A DNA stretch of 64,000 bases. Origin: Albitalea sp966211955. Lineage in GTDB: Bacteria > Pseudomonadota > Gammaproteobacteria > Burkholderiales > Burkholderiaceae_C. The stretch's first letter is position 1, and each line of letters opens with the position of its first letter. Positions 1 through 7,801 of this stretch are shown one piece after another. Location: the NCBI GenBank assembly GCA_966211955.1, contig CBIHOF010000012.1:111847-175846 (forward strand). Direction: 5' to 3'. The position numbers and the translations under genes were made by a program. The notes beneath the pieces are model-generated. The model did not search any database, was not told where the DNA came from, and worked only from the letters and a program-made list of their open reading frames with translations.

Positions 1-163
1 CGTCGGGCATGTTGTAGTCAGTGACCACCAATGCTGGGGACGCAGGTGGGGGCGCTGGTGGTGCAGCGGCGGGACTGGATGACCCTCCGCCGCCACAGGC
101 AGTCAACGCACTGAGGGCGAACAACATCGCCAGAGGGCCACGCGCCCGCGGTTTGGCATTCAC
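1..163 (-). CDS. N-terminus of a secreted lipoprotein (runs off left edge)
   Basis: Only the first 54 codons are inside the window. A GTG at 163-161 follows a GGGAGG ribosome binding site (176-171). The product starts with a short basic stretch and a hydrophobic segment ending in a lipobox (LTAC), with the cysteine near residue 23, then a Gly/Ser run and a long Pro/Ala-rich linker. This is typical of a lipoprotein anchored in the envelope by signal peptidase II processing. The folded domain lies outside the window, so function cannot be called. An in-frame ATG is not available: the ATG just upstream runs into a stop after two codons. Confidence 0.72.
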   Translation of the reverse strand, partial: MNAKPRARGPLAMLFALSALTACGGGGSSSPAAAPPAPPPASPALVVTDYNMPD

Positions 164-516
164 TTCATTTCCTCCCGTTGCTGGTGCTGTTTGCGGCGCC
201 AATGTCGATGCCTGCGCCTGAAGCGCGGAAATTGTGCCACCACCTCTATGCGGCACTGAACTCCGTTGGCGATTCGCAGCCTGTGTGTGCGTGGCGCGAA
301 CGGAGCCCTGGACGGCCCTGTCCTGGACTGGAGAAAGGAGTCGACGGCCGCGCCGTATGGACGGGTGCCTTTGGCCAGTCTGACCCCTCGATGGTTATGC
401 CGAGATCGCTTCCAAGATGGCGGCGCAGGTGTCACCCATGGTCGCCCAAAGAAGTTCCTTGCCCGCACCGGCAAATGGCGTCACGCCGTCCCACCGCCAG
501 GCTGGCTGCCTTCTTC
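164..516. other. 353-bp intergenic stretch without a convincing gene
   Basis: Between the lipoprotein start and the stop of the MMPL transporter I see no reading frame with protein-like composition, no hairpin followed by a T tract, and no RNA gene. Short arginine/proline-rich open frames on both strands are what GC-rich non-coding DNA gives by chance. Confidence 0.5.
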
Positions 517-2979
517 TCAAACCCCGGCCGCCCTTGCATGGCCGCCTGCCCCGGCGGCCTGCGCCGCCGCCTTGCGGTCGGCCTCGCCTTGCAGCAGGAA
601 GTGCGACAAGGCGGGGATCAGGATCAGCGCGCCGAGCATGTTCCAGACGAACATGAAGGTCAGCAGGATGCCCATGTCGGCCTGGAACTTGATCGGTGAC
701 CAGGCCCAGGTGACCACCCCTGCGGCCAGCGTCACGCCCACCAGGCCCACCACCTTGCCGGTGAACGACACCGCGCGCCGATAGGCCTCGGCGAGCGTGC
801 AGCCCAGGCGCTGCTGGGCCAGTTGCACGCTCAGCAGGTAAAGCGCGTAATCCACGCCGATGCCCACGCCCAGCGCCACCACCGGCAGTGTCGCCACCTT
901 GACGCCAATGCCCAGGCGCACCATCAGCGCCTCGGCGAGGATCGATGTCAGCACCAGGGGCAGCACGGCTACCACCACCGCGCGCCAGCTTCGGAAGGTG
1001 ATCGCGCACAGAAGGATCACCGCGCCGTACACGTAGAACAGCATCGTGCGGTTGGCTTCCTTCACGACGATGTTGGTCGCGGCATCGATCCCGGCGCTGC
1101 CTGCGGCGAGCAGGAACTTGCGGTCATCGGTGTCGTTCGCGGCGGCAAACGCGCTGGCCGCCTCGACCACTCGTTCCAGCGTCTGTGCCTTGTGGTCGGC
1201 GAGGTACGCCAGCACCGGTATCAGCGAGCACTGCGTGTTGATGAACTCCGAGTTCCAGCTGAGCGCGTTGTTGACCTGGGCGTCGATGATGCTCTGGTTG
1301 TCGCTGACCGTCATCCACTTCGGATTGCCTTCGAAACCTCCGGCCGTGTAGGCCCGAATCGTGTCGGCCAGCGAAGCGACGCGCTGTACGCCCGGCACCT
1401 GGGCCAGTCTCCAGCCCAACCGATCGGTGTCGGTCAGTGTCTCGAAGGAGCGGCACTGGTCGGGCCTGGTTTTCACCATCACGGCGAACACGTCGCTCGA
1501 GATGCCGTAGTGGGAGGTGATGTAGGCGTTGTCGCGGTTGTAGCGGGACTCGGGTCGAAGCTCGGGTGCGCCGGCGTCCAGGTCACCGACCTTGAGATTC
1601 TGGCCATAGACGAAGCCGACGATGCCGAGCAGTACCGACACGACGATGGCGGCGCCGGCATGGCGGCGTTCGGTGAATCGGTCGAGGCCGCGCCAGAGCG
1701 CCGGCAGGACACCGCCTCGCACCTCGTCGCGATCTTGCTTCAGGCTGCGTTGCGCGGCTTGCGGGCTGACGCCGACGTACGACAACAGCACCGGCAGCAG
1801 CAGCAGGTTGGTGAAGATCAGCACCGCCACGCCGAGGCTGGCGGTCAAGGCCAGCTCGCGGATGACTGGAATGTCGATCACCATCAGCACCGCGAAGCCG
1901 ACGGCGTCGGCCAGCAGCGCGGTGAGCCCGGCCAGGAACAGGCGCCTGAAGGTGTAGCGCGCGGCGACCCACTTGTGGGTACCGCGGCCGACGTCCTGCA
2001 TGATGCCGTTCATCTTCTGCGCGCCGTGGCTTACCCCGATCGCAAACACGAGGAACGGAACCAGGATCGAGAATGGATCGAGCCCATGGCCGAGCGTGGC
2101 GACCATCCCGAGTTGCCAGATCACCGCGACGATGGAGCAGGCGAGCACGAGCGTCGTGCTGCGCAGGCAGCGGGTGAAGGCGTAGATGATCAGCGTGGCG
2201 ACGGCAGCGGCGATCAGGAAGAAGGCCATGACCTTCTGCAGACCGTCGATGAGGTCGCCGGCCAACTTGGCGAAACCGATGACGTACATCCGAACGGGTG
2301 GTGTCGGTGAGGAGTCGGCGGTGTATTTCGCGCGGATGGACTCCAGTGACGCCGACAACTGTTGGTAGTCCACCGGCTTGCCGTTTGCATCGGCCGCCAG
2401 CAGCGGAATCACGATCATGCTGGACTTGTAGTCGTTGGCGACCAGGCTGCCGACCACGCCGGCGCGCGCGATGTTGATGCGCAGATCATCGATGGACTTG
2501 GCGCTGCCGTTGAAGTCGTTGGGCAGCACCGGCCCGCCGGTGAAGCCTTCTTCGGTCACCTCGGCCCAGCGCACCACCGGCGTGAAGACCGACTTCATCC
2601 AGGCGCGGTCAACGCCGGGCAGGGTGAAGATGTCGTCGTTGATCTTCGCAAGCGTGGCCAGGTAGCCGGGGTTGAAGATGTCGCCCTCGGGCGCTTCGAC
2701 CACGACCCGCACGGAATCGCCCAAGCCACGCAGCTGGCCGCGGTTCTCGAGGTAGTTCTTGATGTATGGCTGGCTGTGCGGCAGCATCTTGTCGAAGCTC
2801 GCGCTGACCACCAGGCCCTTGAGCTGGAAGGCGCAGAAGGCCGTCAGCAGCAAGCAGGCCAGTATCAGCACCAGCCGGTGATTGAACACCAGCCGCTCCA
2901 CCCAACTGCCCGAGCCGTGATCGAAGTCCTTGGGGTCGGCGATGACGGGGGCACTGTCGTGCCGGGTGGGGTCGTCCAT
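517..2979 (-). CDS. MMPL-family RND transporter
   Basis: A protein of about 820 residues with the layout of hydrophobe/amphiphile RND exporters of the MMPL type. One membrane segment (about 30-50) is followed by a large periplasmic loop, then five membrane segments (about 240-400). A second loop and a final group of membrane helices (about 660-800) repeat the pattern, giving two similar halves. There is no partner adaptor gene. ATG 2979 was chosen because an in-frame upstream alternative would overlap the YCF48-like gene. It is the last gene of a four-gene run with DUF1302, DUF1329 and YCF48-like genes, a set often found together in Burkholderiales and Pseudomonas. The inferred job is moving a hydrophobic compound or lipid across the envelope; the substrate is unknown. 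Confidence 0.88.
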   Translation of the reverse strand: MDDPTRHDSAPVIADPKDFDHGSGSWVERLVFNHRLVLILACLLLTAFCAFQLKGLVVSASFDKMLPHSQPYIKNYLENRGQLRGLGDSVRVVVEAPEGDIFNPGYLATLAKINDDIFTLPGVDRAWMKSVFTPVVRWAEVTEEGFTGGPVLPNDFNGSAKSIDDLRINIARAGVVGSLVANDYKSSMIVIPLLAADANGKPVDYQQLSASLESIRAKYTADSSPTPPVRMYVIGFAKLAGDLIDGLQKVMAFFLIAAAVATLIIYAFTRCLRSTTLVLACSIVAVIWQLGMVATLGHGLDPFSILVPFLVFAIGVSHGAQKMNGIMQDVGRGTHKWVAARYTFRRLFLAGLTALLADAVGFAVLMVIDIPVIRELALTASLGVAVLIFTNLLLLPVLLSYVGVSPQAAQRSLKQDRDEVRGGVLPALWRGLDRFTERRHAGAAIVVSVLLGIVGFVYGQNLKVGDLDAGAPELRPESRYNRDNAYITSHYGISSDVFAVMVKTRPDQCRSFETLTDTDRLGWRLAQVPGVQRVASLADTIRAYTAGGFEGNPKWMTVSDNQSIIDAQVNNALSWNSEFINTQCSLIPVLAYLADHKAQTLERVVEAASAFAAANDTDDRKFLLAAGSAGIDAATNIVVKEANRTMLFYVYGAVILLCAITFRSWRAVVVAVLPLVLTSILAEALMVRLGIGVKVATLPVVALGVGIGVDYALYLLSVQLAQQRLGCTLAEAYRRAVSFTGKVVGLVGVTLAAGVVTWAWSPIKFQADMGILLTFMFVWNMLGALILIPALSHFLLQGEADRKAAAQAAGAGGHARAAGV

Positions 2980-3026
2980 CTGTGTGTCTCTGCTTGCTGG
3001 GTGAATCGCGACTTGGCCGGGGGCCG

Positions 3027-4130
3027 TCAAAGCCGTGGTTTGGCGATGTCAGGCGTGGCCGCGTGTTGGGGGATCGATTCAAGCCTCACGCCTTCGGCCC
3101 CGACCAGCCCGATGCGCTGCTTGTCCAACACGGCGACGCCGAAGTAGGGCATGGGCTTGGCGGCGCGCAGGGCGCTGAAGCTCAGCCCCTGGTCGCGGCT
3201 CAACTCGATGCCGCCGGCCTGGTTGACGAGCACGATGCCGCCACCGGGCAGGGCCGTGCCCGCGGTGATGCCGGCAGAGCTCGTCGTGGCGATGCGCGAC
3301 CAGGATTTGCCTTGGTCATGGCTGCGGAACAGGCTGCCGCGCATGCCAAACACCAGCAGGTTGCCGGCCCCGTCAGTCACCAGGCCGAACAAGGTGCCCT
3401 TGTACGGCGTCGGGATCGGCACGAAGCGCCGCGTCGCGGTGTCGAACCGCCAGACCATGCCTTGTTCGCCGGCCAGATAGAGTCCGTCGGCGCCGCCGCG
3501 CACGGCATAGAAGTGCAGCTCGTTGGGGTTGTCGGTGCATTCCATCCACGGGGTCCAGGTCTTGCCCGCGTCGTCGGTGCGATAGATCCGGTTGAAGGTG
3601 CCGACGACATAGCCCGTGCTGTCGTTCTCGAAGTGGACGTCGAGGAAGGCCTGCGTGCCGCCGGCGGCCGCCAGGTCTCTTTCTCGCTTGAGCAGAACCT
3701 GCGCCGCAGGGTTGCTGCCTTGTTGGGCCTCGTAGTGGCGAATCGCGATCGCAGCGGCCTGCCGGCCTTCGAGCTGGCGTGCCCAGGTGGCACCGCCATC
3801 GGTGCTGTGCAGCACGACGCCGCCGTGCCCGACCGCCCAGCCGAGCTGCGGCGACGGGAACGACACCGCCAGCAGGTCGCTGCTGACCGGTACCACCGCC
3901 TGCTTCCAGGTCTTGCCCGCGTCATCGGAATACACGATGTGCCCGCGCAAGCCGACCGCGACGATGCGCGTGCCGGCGCGGGTCACCGCCAGCAGCGGGC
4001 TGCGGGCTGCCTGTTCGCTGGCAACTGCAGGCACATCCTGCGGATTCTTGAACGCCGGCGCCGGGGCGGCCAGCGACAGCATCAGGCCTGCGAGCAGGGC
4101 ATGCACCATCGAAGTACTGCGGGAGATCAC
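3027..4130 (-). CDS. YCF48/BNR-repeat secreted protein
   Basis: About 367 residues. An N-terminal signal peptide with an Ala-rich c-region ending near residue 26 is followed by repeated beta-propeller blades with the pattern D-x-G-x-T-W (DAGKTW, DGGATW, DAGKTW, DQGKSW). This is the signature of YCF48/photosystem II stability-factor-like and sialidase-type BNR repeats. In non-photosynthetic bacteria such proteins are periplasmic or outer-membrane propellers of unknown partner. GTG 4130 was chosen because it follows AGGAAGAGG at a good distance and starts the signal peptide directly. It lies between the DUF1329 and MMPL genes, 72 bp after the former, so it probably acts with the transporter. 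Confidence 0.8.
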   Translation of the reverse strand: MISRSTSMVHALLAGLMLSLAAPAPAFKNPQDVPAVASEQAARSPLLAVTRAGTRIVAVGLRGHIVYSDDAGKTWKQAVVPVSSDLLAVSFPSPQLGWAVGHGGVVLHSTDGGATWARQLEGRQAAAIAIRHYEAQQGSNPAAQVLLKRERDLAAAGGTQAFLDVHFENDSTGYVVGTFNRIYRTDDAGKTWTPWMECTDNPNELHFYAVRGGADGLYLAGEQGMVWRFDTATRRFVPIPTPYKGTLFGLVTDGAGNLLVFGMRGSLFRSHDQGKSWSRIATTSSAGITAGTALPGGGIVLVNQAGGIELSRDQGLSFSALRAAKPMPYFGVAVLDKQRIGLVGAEGVRLESIPQHAATPDIAKPRL

Positions 4131-4202
4131 GCTGTCTGCCTCTTCCTGAAAGGGCGAGCTGCCCGTTTGACGGGCGGCTCGCGAGGGCACGTCGAAGCTC
4201 GT

Positions 4203-5588
4203 TCAGCGAACGCCTTCGCCCGCCAGGGCTTCCGAAGCGAAGAACGACGCCGGCTTGAAGGGAATCACGACCCAGCCGCCCTTGTCGGTGACGTCTTCCT
4301 GGCGGGCATAGTTGCCGGTGGCCAAGTCCATCGTCACCCACTCATCGGTGGAATGGCCGGGCGTTTCGTAGTACGAGATCGGCAGGGAATGCGTCACGCG
4401 AAAGACCTGGCCGGTGGAGTCGTAGTTGTCCGAGATGCCCACGCCGGGAAGGTCTTCGTCCCAGTAGATGGTGCGGGTCGGGTAGACGTGCCGCTTGCCC
4501 GGCTTGAGCGTCGCCTTCACTTCCCACACGCGGTGCAGTTCCCAACGAACGCAGTCCGGGTTCAGATGGTTCTTCGTGCTCATGGCCACCGCGCTCGGGC
4601 ACTGCTTGGGATCCCTGACCTTGAAGGTGTTGTAGGGGATGTAGAGCTCCTTCTTGCCCACCAGCTTGAAGTCGTAGCGGTCGAGGCTGCCGTAGAACAC
4701 CGCGGCTTCGTCCACCGTGCCGGCACCGCCGCCGGTCGGGCTCGGGGTGTCGTAGGCGATGTCGGGCGCGAGCTTGACGCGCCTCATGCCCGGCAAGTAC
4801 GACCAGGCGCGCCGGCCGATGTTCAGGTTGTCGATCGAGTCATGGACGATCAGTTTCTCGCCCGCCTTGCGCGCCGGCTCGTTGTAGTCGATGCGCAGCC
4901 TCGCAAAGATCTCCTGGTCGCCGATGACGGTGGTGCGGGCCGGATCGAGATAGTCGTACTGGATCCACATCGTCCCGACGCCGGTGACGGTGCGGTTTCC
5001 TTGGGTGTCGACCACGGTGCCGGTCATGTAGGGTGACATGACCGCCGACGCATCGAACTTGAACTGCCGGTTCCACATGACCTCGCTGCCGGTCTTGGGC
5101 ACCGGGAAGGGCAGCCCGCCGAAGCAACCGGTGATCTGCAAGCCGTCGTTGGCCGTCTTGCAGCCGCCGGTGGCGTTCTTCATCGTGTTATCCAAATACC
5201 ACTTCGGATAGTTCGCGGTACGGCGCGATGGGTAGACGTCGATGCGGTAGGTGGGGTACTTGCGCATGGCCGCCTTGATGCCCTCGCTGAGCTTGTCGGC
5301 GTATTGCGCCATGTTCTTGGCGTCGATCGAGAACAAGGGCTTGTCGGTCGGGAACGGGTCGGGGCGGTAGCCGGGGTTCTTCGCGTCGAAGTTGGACGGG
5401 GGCTTGGCCGGGCCGGTGTAGGCCGGGATCGTGCCCTCCTTGTTGCCGGCTTGGATCGCACCCCAGGGGGTGAGAGTGGTGCCCAGTGCCTTGGCTTCCT
5501 CTGCGGTGACTGCGGCCGCGGCCGTGCCCGCGTGGGCCAGGACGGCCGCGACTGCCGCTGCGCCGACCAGGTGTGTCTTGCGAGTCAT
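4203..5588 (-). CDS. DUF1329 family secreted protein
   Basis: 461 residues with a clear signal peptide (cleavage after the Ala run near residue 25). The mature start AVTAEEAKALG, and the later TPWGAIQAGNKEGTIPAYTG segment, match DUF1329, an outer-membrane-lipoprotein-sorting (LolB/LolA-like) fold. Members are almost always encoded next to a DUF1302 protein, as here (21 bp after that gene). Proposed roles are in lipid or hydrophobic substrate handling in the periplasm, but the biochemical function is not established. The length is normal for the family and no defects are visible. Confidence 0.85.
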   Translation of the reverse strand: MTRKTHLVGAAAVAAVLAHAGTAAAAVTAEEAKALGTTLTPWGAIQAGNKEGTIPAYTGPAKPPSNFDAKNPGYRPDPFPTDKPLFSIDAKNMAQYADKLSEGIKAAMRKYPTYRIDVYPSRRTANYPKWYLDNTMKNATGGCKTANDGLQITGCFGGLPFPVPKTGSEVMWNRQFKFDASAVMSPYMTGTVVDTQGNRTVTGVGTMWIQYDYLDPARTTVIGDQEIFARLRIDYNEPARKAGEKLIVHDSIDNLNIGRRAWSYLPGMRRVKLAPDIAYDTPSPTGGGAGTVDEAAVFYGSLDRYDFKLVGKKELYIPYNTFKVRDPKQCPSAVAMSTKNHLNPDCVRWELHRVWEVKATLKPGKRHVYPTRTIYWDEDLPGVGISDNYDSTGQVFRVTHSLPISYYETPGHSTDEWVTMDLATGNYARQEDVTDKGGWVVIPFKPASFFASEALAGEGVR

Positions 5589-5609
5589 GCTTTTGTCTCC
5601 TGTTTGTTC

Positions 5610-7283
5610 TCAGAATGCCGTCTTGAACGTGAACGACAGCCAGCCACGATCGTGCAGGATCGCATTGCCGCCGTTCGAGTAGGCCATCTGCGACGCGCCG
5701 ATGCCCGGCACGGCCGCGAACAGATTCGGGCCTGCCGTGTAGCTGCCGAAGTAGTCGTTGTAGGCCAGGTCGAACTTGTACTTGCCCTTCACATCCGCGC
5801 CGACGCCCAGGCTCCATTGACCGCTGCCCTCGTTGCCGCCGAAGGGCACCGGCGAGTTCCCTTTCAGGCCGCGGCTGTACGACATCGGCATCGTCAGGTC
5901 GACGCTCGGAAACACCTGGAACCACGTCGGTGTGGCCGACAGCGACAGGCCCCACGCCGAGTTGGTCGAGCAGCCTGCGTCCTTGCCGCCGACCGCGCAG
6001 TTGTAGTCCACGTGGTTAAAGTGCGCCGCGGTGCTCGAATCGACCTTCTGCACTTTGCTGTAAGTGATTTCGGCGAGCACCGTCGACGAATCGAACAGCG
6101 GCGTCTTGCCGATGTAGGCGAGTGCGTTCACCAGCGCATGCACGCTGTTGCCGCGGGCAAGCCCTGCCGAGCCGAAGACGGTGTTCAGCGCGGTGTTCCG
6201 TCGATACACCAGCTCGGACCCGATGGAGACGCCGGCCACCTGGGTGGCATAGCTCAGCCCCGCGAGTTTCACGTCCTTCGCGTAGGCGTTGTGCAGCTCG
6301 CTGAAGGTGCCGCCCGGGCTCAGCACGCCCATCACCTTGTCGTCGAACTTGCGCACGGTCAGCCCGGCGGTGCCGTTCAGCCATGTCGGCGACCACTTGA
6401 CGTTGACCCCCCAGTTGCCGCGATCCTTCGGCCTCGCGTCGGGGCCCGTCGAGAGGTCGCCGTTGAACGGGATCCCGAGGTAGTTGGTGCCACCCTGGAA
6501 GAACGGGTCGGCGTAGGTGAAGTACGTGCCGCCCTCGTAGATGCGATAGGGCTTCCACTCGAAGAAGTACTGCGCGTTCACGGACAGGCTCTCGTTGACC
6601 TGCAGGTGGCCCGACAGCTGGTTGATCGGCAGGAACAGCTCCTTCGCTTCGACACCCGGCGTGGCCAGTGCCTTGCGGAAGTCGACCGGGCCCTGCGAAT
6701 AGGAAGCGCCGTGGATCGGCGTGAACAGTGCCTCGCCGTAGATCACCGTGTGGCGCCCGAGCTTCACGTCGAGCGGCATGTCGGCAGCCAGGCTCGTGCG
6801 GCCGAACACGAACGCGTCGAGGAATTCACCGGAGTGCAGGTAGTAGCGGGCGACGGCCGGCGTGTAGACGTTGCCCGGATAGGCGGTGCCAAGCGATGCA
6901 GCCTGATAGGCCGGGTTGCCCTTGACCTGGTCGTCGTAGGCGGCGTCGTACCAGGAGGCGGCCGAAACGCGGAAGCCGAAGCTCTTCTTGTAGACGTAAT
7001 CCAGTTCGGTCAACAGGTCGACGCGATTGGTGATCAGGTCACCCTTGTCGAACTTGTACTCGCCGCCCTGCAGACCCCAGGTGTCAGCCAGGACCTGGTC
7101 GCGCTTTTCCATCCGCCATCCGGCGTTGTAGCGGATCGTGTTGTCGAAGCGCAGTTCCGCCTCCGGGTTGCCAACGTCGACCTGGAGCGCCGCCGCAGGG
7201 CCATGGAGCAATGCCGCGACGGCAGCCCCGACCATTGACAGCTGCGTGCGCATCCCCAACGGTTTGTCGATCTTCAGTCTCAC
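5610..7283 (-). CDS. DUF1302 family outer-membrane protein
   Basis: 557 residues with a signal peptide (cleavage near residue 32, after AAA) and alternating hydrophobic/polar strands throughout, ending in a terminal Phe (FTFKTAF) as expected of an outer-membrane beta-barrel. The mature start is close to the DUF1302 pattern (strand with RFDNTIRYNAGWR, then a segment on the GDLITNR theme). It is the first gene of the DUF1302-DUF1329-YCF48-MMPL run, so its promoter probably drives all four. The family is widespread in proteobacteria that degrade hydrophobic compounds. A role as channel or receptor for such compounds is inference. Confidence 0.85.
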   Translation of the reverse strand: MRLKIDKPLGMRTQLSMVGAAVAALLHGPAAALQVDVGNPEAELRFDNTIRYNAGWRMEKRDQVLADTWGLQGGEYKFDKGDLITNRVDLLTELDYVYKKSFGFRVSAASWYDAAYDDQVKGNPAYQAASLGTAYPGNVYTPAVARYYLHSGEFLDAFVFGRTSLAADMPLDVKLGRHTVIYGEALFTPIHGASYSQGPVDFRKALATPGVEAKELFLPINQLSGHLQVNESLSVNAQYFFEWKPYRIYEGGTYFTYADPFFQGGTNYLGIPFNGDLSTGPDARPKDRGNWGVNVKWSPTWLNGTAGLTVRKFDDKVMGVLSPGGTFSELHNAYAKDVKLAGLSYATQVAGVSIGSELVYRRNTALNTVFGSAGLARGNSVHALVNALAYIGKTPLFDSSTVLAEITYSKVQKVDSSTAAHFNHVDYNCAVGGKDAGCSTNSAWGLSLSATPTWFQVFPSVDLTMPMSYSRGLKGNSPVPFGGNEGSGQWSLGVGADVKGKYKFDLAYNDYFGSYTAGPNLFAAVPGIGASQMAYSNGGNAILHDRGWLSFTFKTAF

Positions 7284-7363
7284 GTATGTCTCCTGTCTTG
7301 TCTGTAAAGAAATTCACGCAGGCCCCTGCGGCGTCCCGAGGAATGGCTTGGAGGCTGTTTATT

Positions 7364-7383
7364 AACAAACGAGCTTGTTCGTT
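7364..7383. promoter_or_regulatory. 20-bp imperfect palindrome upstream of the DUF1302 operon
   Basis: The half-sites AACAAACGAG and CTTGTTCGTT (8 of 10 positions symmetric) meet without a spacer, followed on the plus strand by a T tract. The centre is about 90 bp upstream of the DUF1302 start, and the site sits in the AT-richest part of the region. The size and symmetry are those of a TetR-type operator; that reading is inference, and no TetR gene is in the window. Confidence 0.4.
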
Positions 7384-7434
7384 TTTTTTAGGATACAGCG
7401 GGCCCTTGAGACCGACTACTATCGTTGACCCTTA

Positions 7435-7788
7435 TCAGAGCGGGACTGTGCCCGGTGTGCTAGCGGCACCCAGGTTCGGGGCGCCTGCGGCGGCATATGA
7501 ATGCGCTGCGGCGGCAACGGCACCACGCAGCACGGCCTGCAGGGTGAGGTCCTTGCTTCTCTTGACCGCATCTTCGCAATAGCGCCAGTGTGCGGCCGTG
7601 ACGTCGGCCCCCGAATCGATCGCCATCGCCAGGCGGATGACTGCCAGGCGTCCGTGGCCGAAGACGATGCTGCGCTCGAGCAGTGCGAGTGCGGATTCCT
7701 TGGCCAGCTTTTGTGCCAGCGCACTTGCGCCGGGTCTGGCCGCCACGGCCATGCTGCGTTTCATGTCGCGAATGACTTGTCGGGACAT
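7435..7788 (-). CDS. Small hypothetical protein downstream of icmF
   Basis: 117 residues, mostly helical. It has a central block rich in Ala/Leu with a conserved-looking stretch (HGRLAVIRLAMAIDSGADV, then HWRYCEDAVKRSKDLTLQAVLRGA) and an Ala/Pro-rich tail. The ATG at 7788 lies 13 bp after the icmF stop, so it is probably cotranscribed with icmF. Third-position GC bias is like that of the neighbours, which supports real coding. I do not recognise the family; there is no signal peptide or clear membrane segment. Confidence 0.62.
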   Translation of the reverse strand: MSRQVIRDMKRSMAVAARPGASALAQKLAKESALALLERSIVFGHGRLAVIRLAMAIDSGADVTAAHWRYCEDAVKRSKDLTLQAVLRGAVAAAAHSYAAAGAPNLGAASTPGTVPL

Positions 7789-7801
7789 CGCGGTCACCGC
7801 A

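Noticed and set aside
823..2310. Long open frame opposite the MMPL gene
   Set aside because: His/Arg/Gln-rich composition and perfect register with the codon positions of the MMPL gene mark it as an antisense shadow typical of GC-rich DNA.
2982..5036. Very long plus-strand frame over the YCF48-like and DUF1329 genes
   Set aside because: Antisense shadow; low-complexity Arg/His/Val composition and it spans two real genes.
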